Source of the DNA: Aquatica leii
Taxonomy: Eukaryota; Arthropoda; Insecta; Coleoptera; Lampyridae
Assembly: GCA_035610365.1 (NCBI GenBank)
Contig: CM069433.1
Span: 177,832,882-177,896,881 of the forward strand
Length of the DNA: 64,000 nucleotides
Reading direction: 5' to 3'
Part shown: one piece after another, positions 31,985 to 42,110 of the stretch
Layout: each line of letters begins with the position of its first letter
Position numbering within the stretch: position 1 is the stretch's first letter
The notes under the pieces: model-generated
Database searches by the model: none
Seen by the model: only the letters and a program-made list of their open reading frames with translations
What the model was told of the DNA's origin: nothing
Made by a program: the position numbers and the translations under genes

Positions 31985-33463
31985 TTAAATCTTCATGGCA
32001 CAGAGTAATTTTATATATTTATTTGAAAGCATATTTTCCACTAATTTTATATAATTTTTTGCCTTATAATTTCCCAGAAAATTTTGTACAACTTGAACAA
32101 ATGAACACCAAGCGTTAGATTCAATTTCATTCATTGATGCGGTAAATTGTGGATCTTTAATAAGCTGCCTTATCTGAAGGCCATCGAATGTTCCGGCTTT
32201 CAGTTTTTCCGTGCTAATCCCAGGAAATTTACGAATCAAGTAGCCGAAACAAAGTCCATCGCGATTTAAAGCCTTCACAAATTGCTTCATAAGCCCCAAC
32301 TTGATATGCAAGGGTGGAAATACGATTTTGTCTCTCGCAACCAAAGGTTCGTTGATTACATTTTACTTTCCTTGAGTCATAACATTTCTTAAATGCCAGT
32401 TTCTGTTAACCTAGTGCTGATCCTTAGCTCTGCTGTCCCAAAGACATAAAAAACATGGATTCTTTTGTATATCCACTTTGCTGTCCAAGGAGGAAGTTCA
32501 CCATTTTTAGGTCGACACAAATCACCCACTGATCTTCTTCATACTTAATTTTTTTCAGGACTAGTGATATTACCTCGTATTCCTCCTTCATGCTGGTAGA
32601 ATGACCAACGGGTATTAAGCCATATTTATTACCATTGTGTAAAAGCACACATTTCAAACTTCGTCTGGAACTGTCTATAAACAGGCGCCATTCGTCTGGT
32701 GTGTATTCCGACAAACCCATTTTTTGTAAGAGTCTTCTTATATCGTTACAGAATACCAAGTTATTTTCCTCGGAGTAAAAGGGCAGCAGATTCATATCTC
32801 TTTTACGATAAAATGTAATATTGGTATCTGGCTGCAGTAGATTCTTCTCATTTAATCTGGAAGCGAGTAATTCAGAAGATTCCTTTGAAAGATTCAGGTC
32901 TCTAATGAGATCGTTCAGTTCTTGTTGATTGAAACGTTGCGGACTTGATAAATCTGCTTCAAAATTACTGTCGTTTTCTGATTCCATACACTGAATTTCA
33001 TCAAACGTGGGTAGTTCTGCATCATCTTCTGGGAGCGAAGGCAGACTGCTGAATGATGGAATGGGTATTTCTTCAATATGCAGTACAGGCCTCTTTGCTG
33101 AATCTAGATCAGGATATGGCCATTTCTGTCTATTGTTCCGATTGATTCCTTTGATATTCACGAGACAAAAATAGCAGTCATCGTGATGGTTTCTTGGTTC
33201 TCTCCAAACCATTGGTACTCCAAACTTTAGACACTTTCTCTTTCCAACTGTCCACTGACGCAGATGTTCAATACATGTTTTACATACGAAATGTGGAGCC
33301 CAAGATTTATCCTGGTCACCCAAGTGAACGCCAAAATAGGCCAGATAACTTCTTCTCACAAAATCAGAAATAGGCTTTCTACTTTCTTTAAAAGTGTACT
33401 CGCCACATACATAGCAAAAAAGTCTGGATGATTCACACAACTACGTTTGCTTCTGAATGCCAT
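31985..33463 (-). pseudogene. Uncharacterised multicopy arthropod protein, Cys-rich, DDE-like
   Basis: The likely start is ATG at 33463 (MAFRSKRSCVNHPDFF). A one-base frameshift near 33420 leads into CYVCGEYTFKESRKPISDFV, then FGVHLGDQDKSWAPHFVCKT, C-I-E-H-L, VPMVWREPRNHHDDCYFCLV. An acidic linker follows, then WRLFIDSSRRSLKCVLLHNG and WVICVDLKMVNFLLGQQSGY. After a frameshift near 32462 comes PCFLCLWDSRAKDQH, then stops at the next Trp and at GK*N, then PPLHIKLGLMKQFVKALNRD and DPQFTASMNEIESNAW to 31985. I recognise this as a protein family repeated many times in arthropod genomes, usually left uncharacterised. The Cys pairs suggest zinc binding, and D-x-K plus repeated copies suggest a transposase; both are inference. 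The C-terminus (E-E-Q-G-E-R-F-H-Q-D region) is lost. Confidence 0.75.
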
Positions 33464-33540
33464 GGTTTTAATTAAATGTATGTTTTATCACTGAACAACA
33501 CCAAATGATTTCACAACTTCAGCTATGTAAACTAAATAGG

Positions 33541-33800
33541 TAAATGTACTTCGTAAAGCAAAGATACGAGTTAATATAGCTGTGTGTTAATTAGGCTTTG
33601 ATGGAAGTAATTATAAGAATGTTGGGTTTTACACAAATGAATAAATACCAAATAACTCAAACTGGCTAATTAGATTCTAATTTCTTTATATAAACTGTAC
33701 CTCGTAAAGCAGAATTATTTGCGAGGTAATACGATGAATTAATTAGTTTTTGATAGGGGTATAGGAATGTCGGGTTTTACAGTAATGAATAATAATTAGC
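33541..33800. repeat. Imperfect direct repeat (~105 bp, offset ~150 bp)
   Basis: A segment starting AAATGTACTTCGTAAAGCA at 33542 recurs diverged as AAACTGTACCTCGTAAAGCA at about 33692. Both end with a GAATGTYGGGTTTTACA word. They lie just upstream of the Cys-rich family ORF and may be its 5' element sequence. Confidence 0.5.
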
Positions 33801-34260
33801 CCATACCTGAAAAACTGGAGCTGCTACGAAAAAAAGCTAGGTATTTTTGGAATCAGCACATCACAAATATTTAAAATCAGTTGTTACTTTTCCGGCACTA
33901 AGACAAAAATTTTATTTTGTTGGGCTGTGTAATCATTCGTTTACTAATTTACTTATGTTGTTTGTTAGAAAATCAGCTCTTTCATTAATATTTAATTTAT
34001 TTAATTTAGTATCCTGCCAGTTTGTAGAACTAACCGAATTTCGGAACTTGTTTATTGAAGAATTAAAGAAAGTCCTTCGACAAACAAATTCATTCATTTA
34101 ATTTGTTATTTAAACATTGTATGTTAATATGAAACATACTAAAATTGCTACCGGAAAAATTTTCCAATTGAGAGATGAAAATGGAATAACTAATTTTTGA
34201 AATATCTACCGATCAAAATCGTCATGCAAGTGCTACTACTCATTACCATCATACTTTTTC
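33801..34260. other. No recognised feature
   Basis: An open frame at 33847-34101 (+) has no family motif. The rest is AT-rich non-coding sequence. Confidence 0.4.
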
Positions 34261-34500
34261 ACTTTCCTATAAGGAAAGTATAGCGACCCAATTTTTTTGC
34301 AAAATTTTTATTTGCAGAATCTTACGTTTCAAGGCCTTCTGACTCAGAAAAATGTATTTTTGAAAAAAAATTCGGTGTCTGTGTGTGTGTGTAACGATGT
34401 ACCCACGATAACTCTCGGTTCTATCAAAAGATGGGTCTGATAAAGAAACTGGAAGTGGATGTATCCGCCATTTTCAACAGTTTTTTTTTATATAATTTTG
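34261..34500 (+). repeat. Dispersed repeat with ACTTTCCT-ATA-AGGAAAGT hairpin, copy 1
   Basis: It begins at 34261 with ACTTTCCTATAAGGAAAGT, a hairpin of 8-bp arms, followed by ATAGCGA and a T-rich tract. Downstream come GAAAAAAAATTCGGTGTCTG, a (GT)n run and GTACCCACGATAACTCTCGG. I have seen this 'tttcctataaggaaagtatagcgatcg...gtctgtgtgt...ataactc' pattern as an interspersed repeat in arthropods. A second copy of the head lies at 35259. It encodes nothing. Confidence 0.6.
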
Positions 34501-35139
34501 TATGTATGTAAATTATTCGAATTATGTTTACAGTTTCTTATAGAGATAATTCTTAACAATTTAATCAAATAAATTTTTCTAACATTAACAGTTTATTAGA
34601 TATTTGATTTATAATTTAAAATAAATTCACAAATATAATCTAGGTTTGAATCCTGCCTGCGACGATTTGTTTTAGAAAAAAATTTCATATCTTAAAAAGA
34701 AAGCAATTCGTTAAAAATAATTTTTCTCTATATTTTTTTGACTTGGATGTTTTTCTTCAATTTGAAAATAAAAAATATGTAGAAATTTCTTCTAGGAAAG
34801 TCGTGCGGTGACCACACACTTTTATTAAATGTCTTGGTAACAGACTCACCGGCTTCTTCTTTTTACCGACAAGGCTTTTAGGAATATCTTACTTGTGTGG
34901 CGGGTAATAATAAAAGAGTTAGTTTAAATAATAACAATACTCATACATTTATTTAATCTAACAAACAAAAAAAAAGAACTTTAAACGCAACAGCACTTAC
35001 TTAACCTCGATTGGCGTACATACCTGCCGTGTCGAGCGCTAACTAAACGACTACTCCAAACGGATGATGGTAGGGAAATGCAACGCGTCACAGGCCGGAC
35101 ATGCTCGTCCACATTTAGCGCGGTTTATTTGAAATTTCA
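34501..35139. other. No recognised feature
   Basis: AT-rich sequence with a GC-richer block at about 34990-35110. No coding motif was recognised. Confidence 0.35.
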
Positions 35140-35590
35140 ATACAAAATCTTACACTTGGATTTTTTGAAAAATAATCTTCATTTTTTCTTAGAAAATATT
35201 CTGATTGCCAATAAGCTCCAGATTTGGTTTATACATAATAATGGACCAGCTCTTTTTTACTTTCCTATAAGGAAAGTATAGCGATCGCAATTTTTTTTAC
35301 ATTGTCACTGATTATATGTAAACACAACATATGTTAACCGTTGAGTTGGTCAAAACGGATTTATAAAATGGCCACTACGGTCTCCTGATCTAAAGCCGTT
35401 AGATTATTTTTCAACTGGATAAAATCTATGGTTTATTTTTCGTCTATAAGCACGCAAGACGCAAAGACTACGAAATCAAATCACAGAAGATCACGGATCG
35501 TCCAGATGCTATAAGACTTGCCATAAAAACATGAATTCGTCGCTGGAATGTTGCATTTAACAAAACAGAACCCACTTTAAACAATTGTAA
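35140..35590 (+). pseudogene. IS630/Tc1-type (DDE_3) transposase C-terminal fragment, split
   Basis: The plus strand reads LDFLKNNLHFFLENILIANK and LQIWFIHNNGPALF up to 35250, matching the segment 'FL..LP.LLE.VPL....MWFQHDGAP.HF' that carries the second catalytic Asp, which is Asn here (HNN). After a ~75-bp insertion it resumes at about 35335 with NGFIKWPLRSPDLKPLDYF, then the C-terminal helix ending THFKQL and stop at 35590. The stretch W-P-x-R-S-P-D-L-x-P-L-D-x-F precedes the third catalytic acid. It is a dead fragment of the same family as 60110-61115. Confidence 0.82.
35259..35330 (+). repeat. Dispersed repeat head, copy 2, inside the transposase
   Basis: ACTTTCCTATAAGGAAAGT at 35259-35277 plus ATAGCGATCGCAATTTTTTTT repeats the head of the element at 34261. 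It interrupts the transposase reading between its HDGAP-like and SPDL motifs, so it inserted after that transposon did. Only about 70 bp of it are present. Confidence 0.6.
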
Positions 35591-36149
35591 TTTTTTTTAT
35601 TGTAACACCCGAAAAACAGTGCTACATTAAACAGCGGTTGTGAAAGCTTGCATTCTACTAATTTTTTTATTGTTACGTAAAATTCTTTGTATGTCTATAT
35701 GTCGGTAATAAATTAATTTTGAATTAGTACAAATTTTGTCGAAATACAAAAAAATGTAACACATTATTACTAACGACACTTAACATGTTAATAAAACAAA
35801 TGTATTGCAACTTAGCAATTTTGTTACTTAAAAAACTAATACTGTAGAAGGAAACAAGAAGCCAAATAAAAAGATGAAGATGATGGTGATTAAGTGCTTT
35901 TGCTTTACTTTCAGATATGTAATTTTCTCAATATATAAACCAGTGATTGACACTATATTAATTAATTGTTTTTGTAACATTTATCTTGTGTTATTTATTA
36001 TAACAAAAGTAAAGTAAGTCTATATGATTATTTTTTGAACCAACCAAAATTTTTAGCAAGATACAAATACAGAGTAAAAGCATTCATAAATGTTTATAAA
36101 AAGTGCATTAACATAAGCATAAATAATAAAGTACAGATATCAGGCATGT
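35591..36149. other. No recognised feature
   Basis: AT-rich non-coding sequence between the transposase fragment and the Helitron. Confidence 0.4.
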
Positions 36150-39100
36150 TAATTATTGATGAATAGTTGACATCATCTTTGTTAGTGACGGAATCAATCG
36201 ATTTGTATGTCATCAATTCGCCAGTTATCTTATTTTGAATTTGAAAATCATTTCGTTAACATCAACGTTTTTGGAGCCAATATAACTCGTTCGCTCAACC
36301 AAACATGATTACTGTACTTTTGAGCAATGTTTGGGCAACCTTATCGATGAGTTTTACCTTTGATTAAGTAAAGTGATAAAAATTGGTAAGTAATGTAATG
36401 TATCCAGATGATAAGTCAACAGGTATTTTGCCATTACCAATATCGAGCAATGGTTTGGAAAAAAACTTCTCCAGATTGGTCGTTCTGCAATTTGACTCTA
36501 ATGTTCATATTTAATTTCAGCGTTTTAACGTATTTCCATAAAATGGACGACTTTAAACATGCGTTAATTTCGTCAGCTGGCGTAGACCGTGGTATTACTG
36601 GTAATGTTTGGCGAAAATCACCTGCCAATAAAATCATTGCACTACCAAACCGGTTTTGGTTCTTCCGTAAATCTTAAACGTCCTGTCTAATGCTTCCAAA
36701 GATTTTTTGTGTGCCATTGTGCACACATCCCAAACTATTAAATTGCTTTGCTGCAACACTTTGGCCATCGCAGAATTTTTCAAAAGGTTGCAAGTTGAAG
36801 TTTCAACGGCAACTTAAGTGTGGAATGAGCTGTTAGACTGCCTTCTAACAACGTAGTTGCAATACCTGACGAAGCAAGTGCAAGTGCGATACTGTTTTGC
36901 AATCTAATCGTTGCCAAAATCAATGATATCAAAAAAGTTTTTGCAGTTCCACCAGGAGCATCTAAGAAAAAAAATCTGCCAGTTCCATCGTTTACTGCTT
37001 TCATAATCGTATCGTAGGCATATTTTTCTTGCTCATTTAAAATGGGAACGTTTCTTAGAACGGTTTCTTTTAATGCTTCGGAATCATATTGGGTTACACG
37101 TCTTTAATCTTGATTAAATCGTGCATTGGTCAATTAGGCGTTGTCATTTTTAATTGTATTAATCCTTTATTGGTAATCATTAAACACAAGTCGCTTTTGA
37201 TGTAATATATCTTCGGCCATATTATCTTTATATTTGTTCTATAAATCTATCGGTTTTGATGGGAAGCACGTAGACAAAATAATGGAACACAATGTTCGTA
37301 TGTGTTTAGCATTTGACGAAATTACAGCGTCTTCGAGAGTGTGATCCCAATGAGTGTCATTCTCTATCAATCTCAAACGACAGGCTTTTCTGTATGTGCC
37401 GCATAATACACCATTAACAGATCGCAGATGTTAGAATGATGTAGGGTCGCAAACATTGACTAATAATAAACCAAATAAAAACACTAATGCATCGGTGGAA
37501 AATATTCTGGCACATTTCAAAGAAGCTGGGCAATGTTGTCGATGACGGTTTGTCAACCCGTTGTAATATATTTTCCGTTGTAAAGTACACCTTTTGATCA
37601 TTTGCCAGATGTACGACCAAGTGAACAACAGTGGGATATCTTTCATGTATAGGAAACGATAAAATACACTACATCGCCTCGTTACTACTAACATAGTGGC
37701 TTATTTAAAAATGAGCGATCTCGTCGTTTGAATTTTCAGCAGCATCTCTAAACACAGTCATGCAGATATATTTTATAGATTGGCAAAATTCGACATTTAT
37801 GTGTGCTTTAAATCTCTTGGAAAGTAACGGCGAAAACGGAACAACACGACGATTATCAACTTCAATGTTCTGCTGATTTACTTTGACTATTGTTGACCTT
37901 CCAATGTCATCAGTAGATCGCCGGTGATAAAGTGGATAACCATCATTTCCACTAATAATTTCTGTTACTATATGTCTTGGAAAGCGTTTTGAACATTTTC
38001 CGTCAACCATACACGGAGAAATATGGTTTAACATTTCACAGAGACCATGAGTCATATTTTTTGTAACAACCTCATGTAACAATAGATCTTCATCATGATC
38101 TGGAATTTCCGCAGATATCACACCATCGATTTCATTCGGTCTTATCTTTACTCCCAACCAAATGAGGATGTGTGCATGTGGTAATCCGCGTTTTTGCCAC
38201 TCGACTGAATATATCCAATAGCGCATTTTGCCAATCACGTGTAATAATAACATAACATAAATTAACGTTGTGATAAAGGTAGCGAACGTGGTTTATTTAC
38301 CTATAACTGGATTTATCATTTTTATTGAAAAGTCATACCCATCTTCACCTTGCCAAAATAAGATAGGATAGATCTATGTGTTTCTGACACAATTGATTGT
38401 TACGCCGTTGTAAAACAATATCTCGGTTTTCTAAATTTTCACCCACGACAACAATAGCGACTTCATCAATTGTTGGCGCATTATAGCGTCTTGCATGTTG
38501 TTCTGCAGACGTCTTATCGGTTTTGACGATTTTGTGGTTATCAGATGGCATGCGTTCTAATGCAGTCTTGAATAATGCAACCGATCCGTTGTGTTGATGG
38601 AAAAACATTTGGAGTTGTTCTACAATTTGTCTTTTCACCGATTTATTGTGTGCATAACGCTGATCGTCTGCTCTTGCTGAATCGCCTATAAAATAAATTT
38701 TAAAAAAATTATATTCACTATCCGGCGTTGGCAATAAGAAACCTGTTAAATGATATATTTGTCCCTAAATCTGCAATGATCAACAGACAATAAATAGATG
38801 TAATATAGGATATTGTATAGCAAATGTTTGTACCACCATGTGGGTTTCAAGATACTTTGTCAACACTGCCATCCCCCCCATCAACTTTTTCAACATGCTT
38901 ACTTTTGGCTGCTTTTGGCCATTCACCTAGTTACAAACCTACTTTACGCTATTTCAATTGATACACGATTTCAATTGAAAGTTACCAACGTATTTTGCAT
39001 CAAGCAGGTGGTGGTAAACATTGATTGTTTTTCAATATACTAACTTTGAAAGTTAGCATAGAATTTTCTTGAATAACTTTGTTTGCGCCAAATGACATCG

Positions 39101-39488
39101 TTTGAAAGTAATTATTGTATTGCTGTATATGAGTCAAAAAATGTATAAAATCTGTCCCATTTCCGGAAACCAATTAATGCAGAGGCTCTGGTGGCGGTAC
39201 CAATAACGTCAATTTGACTTTACCGCTCGCACAACGCAATCCAGGGGATTCATTTTTAAACTTAAATGCTTTACAATATTGACACACAACGCTCATTGAT
39301 CCAATAGCAACGATTTGCTGTGAACTGTAATCGATTTCCACGTTATAATCAAAATGCAGCTCGATAAGGGTTAATAGCAACATTTCTATGCTGTTGATTT
39401 CGATTCCATGGATTTGGTTCAACTTCATTTCGCGTTTTGCGTTACTCGTCAGTTTGACGTGTTTTTGTATGTCTTTGATTTGCAGCAT
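36150..39488 (-). pseudogene. Helitron Rep/helicase protein, frameshifted
   Basis: From the N-terminal side on the minus strand: a C-x2-C segment VCQYCKAFKFKNESPGLRCA, then SGKVKLTLLVPPPEPL (39174-39488). Next come the pre-Rep region (38345-38734, ADDQRYAHNKSVKRQIVEQL) and the HUH Rep site EWQKRGLPHAHILIWL (37705-38253). Then PGGTAKTFLISLILATIRLQ, a Walker A in which the usual GGTGKT reads GGTAKT (36780-37004). Helicase motif LLAGDFRQTLPVIPRSTPA follows (36434-36637), and near 36300 NERVILAPKN. This is a rolling-circle transposon enzyme: Rep cuts and joins strands, helicase unwinds. Several frameshifts split it, and the last helicase motifs and the CTRR-type terminus are not visible below 36150. 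Confidence 0.9.
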
Positions 39489-39720
39489 TGCAAGTTCTGC
39501 TACTTATGTTTGTACGTCTAATTTTTGCCGTTTTTAAAAACAAAAATTCTACTAAAAATAAAAAAATAGTTTATTGTATTTTTTTTAATATCAAGTCAAT
39601 TAAAACCTATCAAAATGTTTATATTAAATTGAACTTTCAATATTTAGTGTGATTGCTCTTAACCAAAGCTAAACTTATCTAAATTACTAATCACTATGAA
39701 AAATTATTGTTTGAAAAACT
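39489..39720. other. Spacer between Helitron and pogo remnants
   Basis: Short AT-rich sequence; the Helitron 5' end (TC) cannot be fixed. Confidence 0.3.
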
Positions 39721-39771
39721 GAAGGGAAATTTCCCATTCTGTCCATCCCGCGGGGTACAAAGGGGTACTGA

Positions 39772-41893
39772 TTATTGGCATAGTTCACAGATGAGAACAT
39801 TCTCATCGTCGTCACTATCTAGACCAGCACACGATAAATGAGCCCATGTTTTACAAATGCTACAAAAACACCAGTATAAATCAAGGCAATACAAGCAGAT
39901 CTCTTTCTTCAGATTCACTTCCCATTCTTTTTTGTTTCTTTGGCTTAGTTTTTGGTTCAATTATTTTTCTTTCTTTTTTTTTTGAAATTGGCTTTTGTTC
40001 CATTATTTTTACGTTTTTTGAGTGTTCTTCAGGTTTAATTTGGATCCTGTTTAGTTTCTTTGGCTTAGTTTTCATTCCTTCACGCGTGTTTTCTGTACCT
40101 TTAAACGTCAGTCTTTGTTTATTTTTTCTATTTGCGCTTTCTTGATCTTCTGTGTCTGTTTTGTAGATTCTTTCAATTCAGTTTTGTAAGGAGAGGCAGT
40201 AAGGATTGCCGCTTTTCCACGCTTTTTTTTAACACTTCTCATTCCAGTTTTCACTTTTGGCAACGGGATGAGATCTTATGAACATGCGGTTGAAAAATTG
40301 GTGTCAGCAATGATACGGCTGGGATTATCGGACATCCAGGAAAAGCCAGGTTTAGGACTGACATGAATGCTCACTGGTGATGCAAGATTCTTGTCACCCG
40401 AGGCACGGAAAGATTTTCCTGGATAGGAAAATTATCAGTAACAGGTCTCGGGTGAATTTAAAGTGTTTTGGTAGATGGCAGAGTATCTACGGGTATTTCT
40501 TCAGATGGCACAGCATCTTTGTGTATTTCACTACCTGACAGGGAATTTATAGGTGATATGGGAATATCTTCAAGAGTTTCAATAAACTGAATAGGGACGG
40601 CTGCTGCACTCGGCATTTCCTGTGTTGTTCTCTCAGCAGGGTTCTCCAAGACAATATCAATTGTTTCTGTCGGTAGATAGTCTTCATCCGTGAATACATT
40701 GAAATTAAGTGGCCAGATACCAGATTTTTCAAACCTTTTAATACCTGTTCTCATATTTGCTTCATTTAAGAAAGTTTGGCCAAAGAGTGCAGATATGTCA
40801 AAAAGCTGTACCACTTTTCCTGGGTGTGACCTGAGCCATTTCCTTATTTCATCTTCATAGTATAAGCTCAGAGGTCTCATGAAAGCCACGTCTAATGGTT
40901 GGAGTCTGTGTGAGCAGTGGGGAGGGAAGCATAATATTACCACACCACTGTCACGAGCTAGATCTATGACGGACAAGTTCTTTGTGTGTGACGCATGCCC
41001 GTCGAGAAGTAATAGGATTGGATTTTCTTTCGTCGCTTTGGAAAAAAAAATTAACTCATGAAACCATATCAAAAAAATTTCCGCGGTCATCCAACCAGAA
41101 TCGCTAACCTCAATCCAGCCCCCTGGAGGAAGACCAATTTCAAATTCCCGTTGTTTCTTTTTTCGCGGAAATACCAGCATTGGTGGCATATATGATCCAG
41201 CAGCTGAGCATATCTCCACTGTAACAGTTGTGCCTCTTTCAGCAGAAGTTAAGACACCTACTTGGCGTTGCCCTTTATTCGCAATTATTTAAGAAAACTA
41301 CTTTGGAACCACGTTAATCCCGTCTCATCACAGTTGAAAATTCTAGTGGCATTCATTTTGTGTTTGTCCAGAACTTCGTTGAGAAGAGTGAAAACATTTG
41401 ATAGTGTGACTTTATTGAAACCCATGGCCCGTGTTCCAGATATTGCTACTGGTTTTCTTAGAGTTAAGTTACGGTGACGCTTCAGAAAGCCTTTAACCCA
41501 GTCTTCTCTAGCCATTTCTAAATTTTTGTTGAAATTATGGCTGCAATTATTCTTTTCGACTAGCTGATATGCCAGTCGACGAAATTCTTTCATAGTTCAT
41601 TCCGAAGAGTTGCCTCTGCATATCTTTCAGATAGGTTACGAGTTCAATCTCTTGCTCAGCTGTGAAAACGGTGTGGTACTTGCCTGAAGTTTTATCAACC
41701 ACAGCTTCTGGATTTTGTCGTCTGTTCTTAACATACCTTTCCAGTGTTGATGATGGTACTTCAAACCGATTAGATGCCGCCACGTATCCCATGTCTCCAC
41801 TGACAACCCCATCAATAGCTTGGTTTATAGCATCTGTGAACCAGGACTGCCGGGTGGTTTTTCTTCTATATGTACGCACCATCTGCAGATGAA
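39772..41893 (-). pseudogene. pogo/Tigger transposase, few lesions
   Basis: Three minus-strand pieces cover a full transposase. The first (to 41547) begins MVRTYRRKTTRQSW with a psq-type helix-turn-helix ending PSSTLERYVKNRRQN. The second (41285-41593) has the CENP-B-like region VKGFLKRHRNLTLRKPVAIS and NCDETGLTW with the first catalytic Asp. The third (40458-41219) has PILLLLDGHASH (second Asp), FPPHCSHRLQPLDVAFMRPL (third Asp) and a Pro/Ser-rich tail. A Lys-rich linker (39881-40075) and a Cys/His finger ICLYCLDLYWCFCSICKTWA, then HLSCAGL, follow to 39772. Lesions are a frameshift near 41580 and a stop near 41287, plus breaks before the tail. All three catalytic Asp residues are intact, so the element died recently. 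Confidence 0.93.
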
Positions 41894-41920
41894 ACAAAAA
41901 TGCCTATCCATATCAAAAGT

Positions 41921-41978
41921 TCAAACATCATCAGGGGCGGAACGGGGTATACCTTGTTCCGCCCCTGATGATGTTTGA
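41921..41978. repeat. 58-bp near-perfect palindrome
   Basis: Perfect 23-bp arms at 41921-41943 and 41956-41978 flank a 12-base centre that itself contains GGTATACC. The arm sequence includes AGGGGCGGAAC and its complement GTTCCGCCCCT. It lies just upstream of the pogo transposase start (41893). It would extrude as a long hairpin and may be a transposon end or the product of two abutting ends. Confidence 0.85.
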
Positions 41979-42110
41979 TCTCATACTAAGAACGCCTACC
42001 GCGTATGACGTGGCACAGCGAACTGAACGTTGTGCGCGATGCGCATGCGTCTCTGTCGCCTGTAGCGAGCACCTTACCCATTTCCCGTTCCGCCCCGGTA
42101 CCCCGTTCTA

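Larger units (their letters stand above)
39730..42110 (-). mobile_element. pogo/Tigger-type element with CpG-rich end repeats
   Basis: The transposase at 39772-41893 is flanked by related short words. TTTCCCATTCTGTCC lies at 39730-39744 and TTTCCCGTTCCGCCCC at 42081-42096; the differences are transitions of the CpG-decay type. A 58-bp palindrome made of the same GTTCCGCCCC word sits at 41921-41978. The two outer words lie in the same orientation, so they do not behave as simple terminal inverted repeats, and the true termini are uncertain. Confidence 0.5.
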
